Assembly: GCA_030268105.1 (NCBI GenBank)
Contig: BSDZ01000027.1
Coordinates: 1,207,501-1,271,500, forward strand
Reading direction: 5' to 3'
From: Volvox africanus
Lineage: Eukaryota > Chlorophyta > Chlorophyceae > Chlamydomonadales > Volvocaceae
Length of the DNA stretch: 64,000 nucleotides
This document shows positions 12,623 to 29,016 of the stretch, one piece after another (position 1 is the stretch's first letter; every line of letters begins with the position of its first letter). The translations under genes were made by a program, and so were the position numbers. The notes beneath the pieces were generated by a model. The model saw only the letters and a program-made list of their open reading frames with translations, had not been told where the DNA came from and did no database searches.

Positions 12623-14042
12623 TATTTTTATTTTAACCCTCATGTCTGGTTCTATCCGTCACGTGTGCGCGTTATGGTACGTACCGTCCAAGTTTAAACA
12701 TGTTTTGTTATTTTTGGATGAAAAGCGAAACTTTGCGCATGTATCGGTCTGGGTATCGGTCATGTTGCATTAAGACGCGCCTACCTAAATAGGAGCCGCC
12801 GAACGAGGCGGTTACTTCAGTGTACGGAGCTTGCGCCGTACGTACGTGCAAGCGTGAAACACTTCGGACTGCATGCGAAAAGGATGGCTCGAGGATAGCT
12901 TCATTACGATCAAGCGGCTTGTGTTTAGGGGGAAGCAAGGGAGAGGATGAAGCTTATTGGTCCCCCCGCGCGGCTGCTGCCCTTTACGCGGTTTGGCTCA
13001 GCATGGGAGCTCCCCCTTTGTTTGGCTGGAATATCATTATTGATTGTTTGCTCAGGGCCTTTCATTCATCAAGCGTGCATGTTTTTATACATATGCTATT
13101 TATTTGCACATATAAGGCAGGTAGGCATTTCGACTATGCTTACCCTTCTTCGTCAACGTGCGGCTATCTGCTTGGAGACCATTTGCAGCTTGATATGATT
13201 GGTTTGCTACTCCAAATCAAGCACGTAAGGGCGGCGCCTTCCTTCGCCCGTACGGAAGGGGTTGCTTTTATTTGATTGCTTGGCGCGCTGCCTCATCCCA
13301 TGGGGCAATAACTCTGCTGTATATTTGTACATAGCGATCTTAAGCTGTACAATCGGCATCTTTCCTTTATATTTGCACTTTATACAGCGCGGATGTCCGT
13401 GTGACGTGCTAGCTGCTGTGTTAAAACTTGGGACATAAAAAAGCGAAGGACTTGAATCTGCTCTTGCTTCCTTGCTGGCTTGCTCCGTCCGTGCCAGCGA
13501 AATCCCTTGATTACATGCCTGCTTGTGCCCTAAAAATTAGCCGCGTCGTACATTTTATTTTGCACACTTGCTTGCTTGATCTTTTCAACCTCTAGGGTTT
13601 TCTTTGTTTATGCTCCATCCATGCCGCTATACCTTCGTAAACCTTCGTATATTGATTTCTGTTTATGTGGTTGAAATGTTAAGTGATGTGGAGAACGTGT
13701 ATGTAAATAGAGTTGCTGATGATGTATAGCTTTGTCTGTTTGTGGCTGCATCGGATCCGTCTTGCATGCCCAGCTGATGCATGAGTCCGTCCCCTCCACA
13801 AACAACAGCGATTGTTATTATCCGATATCATTATTATTAACTACTCCCGTTTTAAATCGAAACATTGACTGCGGTTTTTGCGACTGCTGTACGTAACGAA
13901 ACGAACATGCCGGCACACACTTTAACTATCATGGACGATCTAATAACGTTGTGTATATATGTTATCACAACAATAGTTACGGTCACCATAATATAGCCAC
14001 GGAAATAAAAGCGGTCTATCCCAATTAAGTGCCTAGGTAATC

Positions 14043-17000
14043 ATGTATCCATTCACGCCAACCGTGGCTTTCCAAAATCTGAATTTCCAGCTGCAGCAAG
14101 CGGGCGCGCATCCACCAGCAGGTTTATTAGGGTTAAGCTCTTTCGCGTCGACTGCTGCTGCTAGCGCTGCGGCCGCCTTCCTCCCCAAAACCCAGCATTC
14201 TGTGCAGCAGCCGCAGCCGCAGCCGTTTCACATCCCACTCGCAGCACAGCAGGATCATCGCGCCTTCGCTCTCCCTCTTGTGCGTTATAATGGAGATTTG
14301 TGGTTAAGGGGCTTTGGACCGGCCGAGCGGCGGCTTGGCCTTCTTGCCGGCCTCTTCCGTGGCACCGATCCTACGCATTCGTTGCGACCCGTGGGTCATG
14401 CCGGTTCAAATCGTCTAAATAATCCGCCTTCCAGCAGGTACGATTCACGTCGCCTGAACTAACTACAGATGGATTGTTGCTCAAGTATTATTTGTATCAT
14501 AACCTAATAAGTTAAAGTCGGTAGCAGTACGAGTGAATTAACTTTTATCCTCCTCCCTGCCGGTGTCAGTAGCATTGCTGGCGTTAGGAACATCGGCAGT
14601 AGCGCTTTCAACCGTCACTGCTGCTACAACCCCCACGGGCATGGCTACGTTACGCTTCACTACTCGCACCCTTCGGCGGCTGGCGTTTGCTGCTGCTCCA
14701 CGTGCCGCACCCTGCTACAGCTTCCATGGCAGCCGCCGCCATTTGACTCGCCGGTAAAGCGCCCACTGGCTTTTGCTGCGGCTTTCTCTCGGCGCCGCCA
14801 CTACTCTTCGCCCTCTTTCCCCTCTTCCGACCCGCCCACGGACACTCGCGGCGAGTGGCATCACAACCACCACAACCACTTCACTTACGACGCCGCGAGG
14901 GAACCCGTGGGCCCAGGCCCCGGCGATGGCGCAAAAGGCCCCATTATTGGTCCCGGACTTGACCCCAGCTCTGCCTCGACCCATGGGTCACCATTCGGCT
15001 ATCTGAGTGAGCCTCTCGGAAAATCCGTCTCATCCGGAATCCCCGGCGGCTGCGGACCGGGCGGTCTCGGTCACGGCCCCAGTCCGGGATTGTCGGTTGG
15101 ACCCATGGGTCATGGCGCCTCGCCGCTGCCGCGTCCCGATCACTTGGGCCGGGGGGCTATGCCGGATCCCGTCAACATTGCGGCGGACCACGACGTACGT
15201 ACGGTTGTCATCGCCCTACAGCGAGTGGGCATTTGGGGGGGGAAAAGATTGCACTTCGTAAGACGTAAGACGTAACCGTGAAGACAAGAAAATGTATGAG
15301 CTTTATATTCAGCACCAATTTCATTTTTACATCGTACACGTCTAAAACCCCAGTACTAAAACCTGCTTTGGTGAGCAGCCCGGATCAGGTGGGTCCAGGC
15401 GGGTAGGTAAGGCCCTGGTGACAGAACCCCTCCAGGGATGACCGGGAGAAGTGAGTGTACGGAAACAAGGGACTCGGTCGATAGCTACCCATCGAACCCG
15501 TAAACCCTTCCCACACCGTTGATGAGCTCATTTACTTTCGGCCCTGGTATGATTCTCGTTGTGTTCGTTGGCGCTGGTTGGTTGGCGATACCTGGAATCC
15601 CCCCCAAGGGTGACCCACTGGACGTCATTCACCGGCTCATTCTGATCACCGCCGCCGCCCCTGGAGGCCTCTCCGCCGCTGCTGGCCTTACCCCATGGAG
15701 CTCTGACCAGGTGGGCGGTACGCGCACTCCTGGGGCGGTGCAGGAGACTCGGACGCTCCAGGAGCAGGAGCGGCCCCTGGTGGGTGTGCTGGAGAGCAGG
15801 TGAGGGTGTGTGTGTATTTGTGTATGTGTATGTATAGTTGAGGAGGTTGGGAGTTAGGGGAACTGTCAGCGCAACGGGCAAGATCTTTTCCGAAGGTGCT
15901 TACGTAAACCGGTGTAGGGTGAGGAATATTCGAGCGTTCTTTGCAATCAAAACAAAACAATGGAAATAAGTTCCTTTAGATTACACAAAAAAACTTCTTA
16001 GCCAAAAGCTTCGTTGCAAATTCATTATTTTTTGCCTCGAGTTACTCTTTACCAGCTACTCCTGCTAACTTAAAAGAGGCTTACGTACTGCATCCCGTTC
16101 ACTGATTTTCTATTACTTCTTTCAAACTTTTTATTTCCCCGAAAGAAGTCATTCTGTCATTCTGTCATTCTGCCTGTCGGTCGGTCTGTCGGTCTGTCGG
16201 TCTAGTCGGTCTGTCTATGCATGTGTCTCTGTATGTGTTTTTTGCGTGTTTTAAAGAGGTAGTTCCCTCAGTCGTGGCTCATGGGGGCCAAAGTCCGTTC
16301 CCCGGGCCCCCCGCCAGTAGCCCGCCCTTCCAGGAGCAGCTCCGCCGTCTTTCGGGATCCGATCTATCCGCTGTAGCATTGGCGCTACTGCCCGTACTGC
16401 CACCGGGTCGCGTGGGGCAGCTGGCTGTAGCACTGGCAAGGCTCGGGCATTTCGACATGCAGTACAAGGCCGTACTGGTGGAGCATGTGGTGGGCCGTAT
16501 GTACCAGGTGTGGGACGGTTGGGAAGGTGATTTTAGTGCGGGATTTCAAAAGCCCGTATGGCGCACGACACTTGAAAATGTATTGTGATTGGGCAGTGAT
16601 CACTGGAATGGGTTGATGGGGCCATGTTACTTCTGGTGCCGTAGTTCCTTTCTTCTGACCCTGCCACTATCTGTGCTTGCCCTTGCCGTACTGCCGTACT
16701 GCTGCGACCCGTGGGTTACAATCGTACCAGTTCACTCCGCAACAACTGGCTGACGTGGCCTGGGCCGTGGCGGCGTGCGGCTATTACGATCTGCCATTCT
16801 TGGAGGCACTAGCTGGTGAGCCGAGATCGTATGAAATCAACCGACCCATGGGTCTGTTGGCTTAAGAAAACTCATATACACATCTGAGGACTGTGTATTT
16901 GCATTTCCAATTTTACGCGTTTTTTAAAAGCATTTGATGGCGTGGCTCATACTCAATTGTGCGCTCCGGGACCCGCAGTCCTGGCCCTTCCGCCTCCTTA

Positions 17001-18735
17001 TTACCCCTTTCCTCCCCCTCCCGCTATTACCTGGCCTCTCCTCCCCTCCTCCTCCTCCCCTCCTCCTCCCCTCCCGCACCGAAACCCTCCCCCTTCTGCC
17101 TCAGGCCGTCTCCACGACACGGCACACCAGTGGGAAGCTCGTAGTCTGGCCAAGGTGCTGTGGGCCTTCGGTCGCTTCCATTTCGTGGGGAGGGAGCCCT
17201 CAGTTAGGGAGGAGGCGCTGGGGGCGATGATTGAGAAACTGCAGGTGGGGGGGGCGGAAAATGATTTATAACGGATTGCAAGTAACAGTTAACAGGTAAT
17301 GGCGGAGTAGCGTTTGGGGCTGTGAGGCCCGAGTGTTCGAATCGATGTGAGGGTTGCGGAATCATACAACGAAAAGTCATTCCGGATGATATATAACATA
17401 AAAATATATAATGTAATTATGTGGATGCAGAAAATAAGCGTAAACAGCCTTTTAAAATTCCATGACCCATGGGTTCGACCCGTGGGTCTGACCCATGGGA
17501 CATTCCGAGCGCGGCAACTACGTGTCAGACATTGTCGAAATGCTGACTAATACATCATACAACGGGACAACGGGACGGGAAACTAACTAGGTTATGGAAT
17601 TAATAAGATAGTGCCGTTCCTCACATGCGCCGCAGGGGGAGACGGACGGCGCGACGGTGGCGGAGGTGGTTTACGCGGCCGGTCAGTTGTGCGGCAGCGG
17701 AGCGGGCGAATGGCAGTTTAGCCGACTTCAGGGTTTAGTCGCCGACTTCGTCCTCACAAACATCGAGGTGCGCGGTCCTAAATAAGCTGTTCGTGTGTTG
17801 CGTCACGTCTTATGCCTTTTTAAAACTTTTTAAAAGTTTTTAAACCGTTTATTTTTGTGTTCTCAATCATGTCCTCAAAAATATATGATTTGTCAATATG
17901 TGTAGCTAGTACTTTAAGTGTACTCTTTAATTCTTAGTTGTTTATATGTGAAGAAAGCGAAGTCGGAAGTACGGCAACACCATGCATGAAAGGAAAGAGG
18001 GAGAGATCAGTATGTGTACGTAACCGCCAGATTTGTAAAAAGGTCAAAAGACCCAACCACCATCCCATACAGGGCACGCCCTAAGCCCCTATCTCCTCGC
18101 TCGCTCCGAAAACCCCCAAACCCCAGTCTTACTTTTTCTCCCCCTCCCCCCGCTTTTCTTCTCCCCTCCGAAATCACGTCTCCCCTCCAAAGTCTTTTGG
18201 CCCCGAAGCGCTGGGCAAGCTGGCCTCCGGGCTCAGCGAGCTGGGCAGTGGTGGAGTGGACGAGGAGGTGTGCGACTTGGTTACCAGAAGGGCGGCGGAT
18301 CTGGCCCAGCGGCTTGAACCAGAGGACATTCGCCGGTGAGTATCTGTTGACGCGGTTAGGTGGTTAGCTAACGGCCTTAAAACAGCCCCGGCCTAAAACA
18401 TGTACGACCATGCATTTCCGACGACGTACGTACGGAAACACCACTCTTGGTGATCTCGCTTATCACCACCATCATCGTGACCATCATCGTGACCGGTGAT
18501 CAGGGTCATGGATTTGCTAGAGTCACACGGCAAACGCAACTGGGCCGCGCTGGAGGCCTTGGCGGCGCGGGCGGCGGAGCTCTCCCGACCCCCCTCCCCC
18601 CGGCTGGGGCCGCACCAGGCGGCGGCGCTGGTCACAGCGTTCAATGCGCTTGGCCACGTCAGCAGGTCGGTTCTGGAGCTGGCGGAGCGGGGTCCCTCGG
18701 TGCAGACGACGCCGGCTGGGGGCTTTGTGGGATGA
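14043..18735 (+). CDS. OPR/FASTK-like helical-repeat protein (putative organellar RNA-binding)
   Basis: Predicted ~721 aa. Exons: 14043-14437, 14570-15257, 15609-15710 (weakest), 16259-16507, 16731-16815, 17105-17244, 17636-17767, 18193-18335, 18504-18735 (TGA); all phases agree. The first ~360 residues are low complexity (Ala runs, QPQPQ, Gly/Pro/His-rich). The rest holds amphipathic helical repeats such as LAVALARLGHFD, LADVAWAVAACGYYD and LAKVLWAFGRFHF. This LA..LWAxxxLG pattern is typical of OPR and FASTK-type proteins, which in Chlamydomonas mostly act on chloroplast or mitochondrial RNA. No RAP domain is visible at the C terminus, and the N terminus is not a classical transit peptide, so localisation is open. 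Exon 2 may instead end about 65 bases earlier. Family call is by pattern only. Confidence 0.6.
14386..14397. repeat. GACCCNNGGGTC palindrome (in exon)
   Basis: GACCCGTGGGTC inside exon 1 of the helical-repeat gene. Further perfect copies: 14978, 15100, 16843, 17477, 23891, 26949, 45527, 46081, 52365 and 56994. Confidence 0.9.
16150..16215. repeat. CTGT/CGGT low-complexity tandem repeat
   Basis: ATTCTGTC units pass into CGGTCTGT units just before the 16259 exon, forming a pyrimidine-rich stretch near its acceptor. Confidence 0.85.
17464..17501. repeat. Cluster of three GACCCNNGGGTC-type palindromes
   Basis: GACCCATGGGTT (17464), GACCCGTGGGTC (17477) and GACCCATGGGAC (17490), each 13 bases apart, in an intron of the helical-repeat gene. 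Confidence 0.9.
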
Positions 18736-18795
18736 GTCTGCACTCTCCTTTCTCTTGTGTCTGTGCGTGTCTGTGTATGCATGCGTGTATCTGCC

Positions 18796-18826
<31 letters not shown>

Positions 18827-19982
18827 GTTCAGGCCGATGGAGGGAAGTCGGGCCGATGAAGGGCAATACCTTGTTGCGGTGATGAGGGGGGGGGGGTAAT
18901 AACATTGCAATGAGCAAACACTACCGTCCAATGGTGAACTGAGGCGGTTATAAGTGGTTGGTAGTTGGTAGTTGGTAGTATGGCGCAAATAAACGGATTC
19001 GTTCATTAATCACTTCAAGAGGGGGAAACATCTTACAGTGCATTTGCCTCTCCGAAGGGATAGGATCATGAGGAGAGCGGAGGATGGCTGACGATGATAC
19101 AGACACGATAATGTGCCATGATGATGGTGGTGGTGGTGGTGGTGGCGGGGTTATGGTGGAAGCAGAGGAGGTGCCGAGGAAGGAGGTGATGGCGCTGCCT
19201 TCATGTTGAGCGCATCCATCACACTGCGTGGTCTATTTGTTGTTGTTTGGGGGGCGAGAAGTAGTTTGCTGAGCTCTCAAGCAGCAGCCTACGTAGTAGA
19301 TCGGATGGGTTCGGAATGTTACCTGTGCGTATCTGGAGGTGTGTTGCTTCCTTTGGCAATAGAATCCCTGTCTCTGTCGCTGCCTGTTGCCTCTTAGCTG
19401 TCCGTCCGTAGCGGGGGTCGGGGGAAATTCGCCCTCCGCCGTCGTGCAGTACGGCGCTGGTAGGTGTTACAACTAATTATATCCGCCTGCCTGCCTGCCG
19501 CCCATGCCCGTCTCTTTCAAGGTGGACTATGTTACTTAGTAAAGCTTAAAGCTTTAATCGATAGAGCACCTTAAGGCATGGACGTCAAAACACAACACAG
19601 TACTCGCGTGTGAGGTCCTCCCTTCAGCGGAGCTGTGGAGATACAGCAGAGGCCGCGGCTTGCAACCATTTTTATCACCAAAAAGTTTATTATCAAGATT
19701 TATTCTTATTATAATAATTCCAAGCTTAATCGGGCAATCTATCGCCTTGCATTTATTTTACGAGAGACATTGGCCTAAGTGATTTAATGATTTTCCCACT
19801 ACCTGGCAACCAACTTAACCGACCACAACTGCCATTAGCGTTGCAATTTTTGATTAATGGGTAAAGTACAATCTTTTAAGTATAGTGTACGGCATGCCAC
19901 CAAAACACACTTTCCAGAACGTTAAAAGATGCCCGCCAATCAGTCACGTGCATGTCCCCCTACGTGTCTTTTCTCAACAACA
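18736..19982. other. Convergent spacer between helical-repeat and BAHD genes
   Basis: No gene supported. Contains a (CTGT)n microsatellite at about 18793-18828 and a short (GGT)n near 19129. A TTACA at about 19468 (TGTAA on the minus strand) could serve the BAHD gene. The right part is AT-rich. Confidence 0.6.
18793..18828. repeat. (CTGT)n microsatellite
   Basis: Tetranucleotide run just past the stop codon at 18735, presumably in the 3' UTR. Confidence 0.95.
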
Positions 19983-24957
<4,975 letters not shown>

Positions 24958-26162
24958 GTTGCGATCTTTCTAGGAATTAGTATTAGGATTAGTAGTATTG
25001 AAATTTTTGACCGAATTTTGTTGAGATGTTAAAAATAATTTGTGACCAAACCTTGAGAGGCACACCTGACACACTATGAACCAGGGGTCGTAAACATTTT
25101 GCCGACGATGGCGGCAGACCCGGTTGTGGAAAAAATGTGGCGATAGCTGCTAGATACGAGTATGTACAGCTGCATGTCTTCGTGTCTTTGTTAAATGTTG
25201 GAATGTGAGCAACACTCATATACGAAAGAATGTCAGAGCAAGTAATACGGCCCACGAGGGGCCGGGCGCTTTGCTGACTTCAACATTAAACTTTTCCTGA
25301 TCTATCGTAACGACAATCTTAGTTAAAGATGTATACTGATTTTCTGTGCGTAGCTGCTGGTACAAGTAGGGGATAGAGTGCCTTTCAAACCAAAGCAACA
25401 AGGTTGGTAATTTCGTCCGGACACATGCGTAACAAGGTTCGTATTGACGAGGTTTTGTTTGTATCCTGCGACCCAGGACTGGGCGCCGCAACCTGGTGAT
25501 AGTTGAGTGCCCCCTGGAGTCCGAAACGTAGTTGCTCAATCAGTTGCACGCGCGGCTTTTGACCGTATTTATCCCACTTTAAGGCATACGTATATTTACC
25601 AGGTTTAGTTGTTGATCATTCGATGTGCAGATAGTAAGATGACAAGCAAAAAACAGCGTGATTATTGTCAGGTATATGAGGGCAACGTGCATCCCCCTGC
25701 ATAGAAGCACCCAAGTCAGGGTCTAGTCCGTGGTGATGATGTTCCTCTCGCTCCTCCTCGTCCGCCTTGTGCTTCTCATATATAGCTCAAATGATTTTTG
25801 ATATGAAGCTTTCATGACAAACTGCCTGGCGCAGCATAGCACTTTTGCCAAAAGTCCGACTGGAAACGGCAGGCCCCAGTTGTGGACGTCGTATATGAGT
25901 GTGTCCAATCCCGGCCCTATCTGGCCACAGCTGAATCACAGTGTCCTGAGTCATGTCCTCATATTCTTCAGCCTGGGGCGGAAGAACCTAGGACGCTGGA
26001 AGGACTATGGAGTGTTTCCCCCACCGCCGCTGGCCCTGCCCCTCCACCATCACTGCCACCATCGCCACCAACACAGCCGGCGGCTGAACTGGAATACTGA
26101 ACACGCCTCAACATGTATAACAGGAGGAGTACCACGTGCACCAGAAGGTTTCATTTACTGTT
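24958..26162. other. Spacer between BAHD and EF-Ts genes
   Basis: Upstream region of the BAHD gene and 3' flank of the EF-Ts gene, both on the minus strand. It is AT-rich with no complete gene. Two minus-strand open frames stand out: 25539-25216 (no family recognised) and the short BAHD-like piece listed at 25723-25927. Confidence 0.5.
25723..25927 (-). pseudogene. Possible BAHD C-terminal fragment
   Basis: After an AG at about 25928 the minus strand reads GPGLDTLIYDVHNWGLPF and ends in a stop at 25723. The YDV.NWGLP core resembles the C-terminal DFGWGKP region of BAHD enzymes. Only ~240 bp separate it from the EF-Ts stop at 26163, so it cannot be a complete gene; a remnant of a tandem BAHD copy is the likeliest reading. 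Could be coincidence. Confidence 0.22.
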
Positions 26163-28763
26163 TCAAGTCTCGTTGACGATGCGGGCCACTTCGGTTGCAA
26201 AGTCATCACCGCCCTTGAGTCCCAGTCCCTCGCCGCACTGCACCCGCAGGAAGCTGCTGACCTGCAGCGGCCGACCCACGTCCTTCCGCAATCTGCAGGA
26301 GTATCAGGAGAAAGGAAAAATGGGGATATGTTGCGTGCTACGTCGAAAGTCGCAATGCGGCATACGTAAAACAGTGTACAGATCTCCTGGAATGTACGGG
26401 AATCTGAACAGACGGGACACCCATAGGCGTCCTGTTGGCGGCAGCTGTACTCGCTGCTTCCGGACAAACACACATAGACAGACAGGGAGATACAGCCAGG
26501 CAGGCAACCGGATGTACAAACACCCGAAAGCGTTATCTTCTAAAGGAACAACACCTACCTGGTCAGCATTTGCTGAACGGTGATGTTGTTATCCAGGACG
26601 TACTGCTGCTCGGCCAGACACATCTCCCCGAGCAGCTTGGTCAGCCGCCCCTCCACCACCTTGGCGACCACCTGCAGTACGCGATTACAAAAAGCAACAA
26701 TTAAAAAATGAAAAAGGATGCATGATGGGAAAAGCTGTCAGGGACAGGGGGGGCAGTGTGAACGGCAACAATTCCAATAGCCGGCTTGCCTATACGGCGG
26801 GCTTGTCTGTACTGCGCGAAACCCCGCCGTGCATCGCTGCAATTGCCGTATAGCCTATACCTGCGCCGGTTTGCCCCGGAAGGCCTCGTCCTGTTGCAGT
26901 TGTTGCATGAGCAGCTCACGCTCCTTAGCCAGCACCTCCGGTGGTACTGACCCGCGGGTCAGATAGGCAGGACGCATGCCTGCAACTTGCATTGCTAGAC
27001 CCTCGCCGGCAGCCTGGAGCAACGCGCCGGTTTCGGAGCTGCCACTGCTACTGCTACTGCTCTGGCCACTGGACGAGACGGAAGAGTCCTGCATGGAAGA
27101 TGTGATCTGGGTTTCATTTCCGACATTCCGCAATTCCACAATTCGATCTCGTTTGCACTCACTCACCACCCGTTCTGCAACCTGCCACCACCCACCTGCA
27201 TCCGCAGCGGACCGCCATCTTCGGAACGAACCACTACTACCGACGCCAGCTTGCCCAACCCTGGGCTTGCCGCTTGGTGGACGTACGGAAAAACGAGCCC
27301 ATCTGTAAGACAAGGATGGCCGCACATGATGGGCGCACACAGCGAGCCGGGGGCTTCAGTGAAGGACAGCATCCCATGGGTCCTCTGATTTACCAGGCCC
27401 GGGGGCTTAATGCGTTTTCGGGATTGCCTTTCTCGACTAAAGCAACACGCACGTGCTTACCTCCTCCGTCCACTTTGAACGCCCTCCGGAGCCGTACGTT
27501 CTCCCGTACCTGTGCTGCCACCTGGGTAACTGCCTCCGAAACCGTTGCACCCGAGGATGTGCGCGCAGCAAGCAGCTGTAATCACGGGCAGATTTGCCCC
27601 AATAAGAAAGCCCCAACGAACAGGTTAGGGTTTTCGGGTTTTCGGTACAGAGCTAACAGAGTCCATAGAGTCCTTCCATGCGTCCAACTTGAAGCATTTC
27701 GAGATTCGTTAATTATAATTGAAAAACAAGTCATGCTTTAGCTTGGTTTAGAGGACACGGTCTTTCCGTTTTTCCATGAGGGAACCGGGCCGAAACTGCG
27801 TATCGTACTTCGTACATACACATACGCCAGCATATGCACACATAAATACTTACCTGCTCTAGGTTCATGCTGTGGTCCGGCCCTACCGCCGCGGCCTGCC
27901 CCAGCGAGTGAGCCGCCGTCATCACCTCCCGAACAAGATCGTGAAACAGGGAGTTGCGGGCCACAAAATCGGTTTCGCTGTTGAGCTCTACCACCACGAC
28001 TGAACCCGTACCGCCGCTGCGAGTGCCACCGGGTGTTAACGACGCGCCGACAAGGCCTTCCGCTGCGTGGCGAGAGGCCTTTTTAGCGGCCGCAGCAAGG
28101 CCCTTTCTACGCAGAGCTTCATACGCTTTCTCGACATCCCATCCGTGCTCTAATAGCATATTCTGTTGTGGGTAAGGCAAGATGGTCCAAATATAGCAAA
28201 GTATGGCGGCAAGAATTTCATCGCAAGGGTCAGGATGTAGTCGTAGCGTCAAGAACTGGGTTTGGGAGAGTGGTACGGATCCTATGCGGTTTGTTTGGGA
28301 ATATGTACAAGGCGGTTTGGGAGCGTCGAGGTAGTGTGTTTTGCCCGTCCCTTTCAGTCATGTCCATTTGGAACGGTTTGACTTGGTCCTTATAAAACAT
28401 ACCACCATGCGGCTGTAAAATCATTCTACAGGCGAAAATTCATCTAGGTGCCCCCATATTCAAGTGAGCACGAAAATCGTCCCAGCAGCGTGAAGTCTAT
28501 GTCTTTGCCGGGATACGATTACGGTCGCGACAACGCAATATCTTAGTATAAAGATTCACCGACCAACCCCTACTAACCTTTACATCAGAGATTGGCGCAC
28601 CGCTTCGCTCTCGCAATTGCTTGATGATGGCTGCCGACTGTCCCGGTGGCGCCGCCGACGCACCGAAAGATCTCCATAGGGTTATATGGGATGTTGATCT
28701 ATTGGAAAATCCAAATAGTGTGACAGCAAGCTGACGAACAGGCAGTGGCACTTGGGGCGGCAT
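26163..28763 (-). CDS. tsf: Elongation factor Ts, probably mitochondrial
   Basis: Guanine-nucleotide exchange factor for EF-Tu in organellar translation; 395 aa. Exons: 28763-28578, 28162-27854, 27575-27461, 27302-27196, 27088-26861, 26671-26559, 26292-26163, all phase-consistent. The leader (residues 1-40) is basic and Ser-rich with no acids, typical of organelle import. Then come the UBA-like IIKQLRERSGAPISDVK and HGWDVEKAYEALRRKG, the core ELNSETDFVARNSLF, the second half with VRENVRLRRA, YVHQ and VVEGRLTKLLGEMCLAEQ, and the C-terminal RVQCGEGLG. The chloroplast EF-Ts of green algae is a larger polyprotein, so a mitochondrial role is inferred. A Ser-rich linker (27088-26861 exon) is an unusual insertion. 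ATG at 28763 is the first in frame; DOHH starts 253 bp away in the opposite direction. Confidence 0.92.
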
Positions 28764-29016
28764 CGACGCAGCACAACTTCAAAGTACACAGCTTTCGGAC
28801 TTCCAGAGGATACTTTCAACATGTACATCCCAAATTCATACCTAAAACGTTACCCTTGTGTTGATCGTTTGCTTAACCGCTACCGTACTACGGTTATTTC
28901 TAACTGTATTCTTTTTGGACAGTCAATCGGGCTAGACCGACGTACCGAGGCAATTAATGATGGATGAATTTTGCATAAGGCTCCTGACCTCAAGTAATCT
29001 TCTGCATACTTGACAA
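28764..29016. promoter_or_regulatory. Divergent promoter region EF-Ts / DOHH
   Basis: 253 bp between the two start codons must hold both 5' UTRs and core promoters. It contains CCGTACTACGG, a near-palindrome of a type frequent in this window. No clear TATA box was identified. Confidence 0.5.

Larger units (their letters stand above)
12289..14042. other. Spacer: PLAT-gene 3' UTR and upstream region of the next gene
   Basis: No second gene is supported. The first part is probably the PLAT-gene 3' UTR, with a candidate TGTAA at 12463. A (TGTATG)n microsatellite lies at about 12555-12622. A 151-codon open frame at 12820-13275 has no recognisable family. Bases 13300-14040 become AT-rich ahead of the ATG at 14043. 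Confidence 0.6.

Noticed and set aside
12820..13275. 151-codon open frame
   Set aside because: No family resemblance or splice partners, and it lies in the probable 3' UTR of the PLAT gene.
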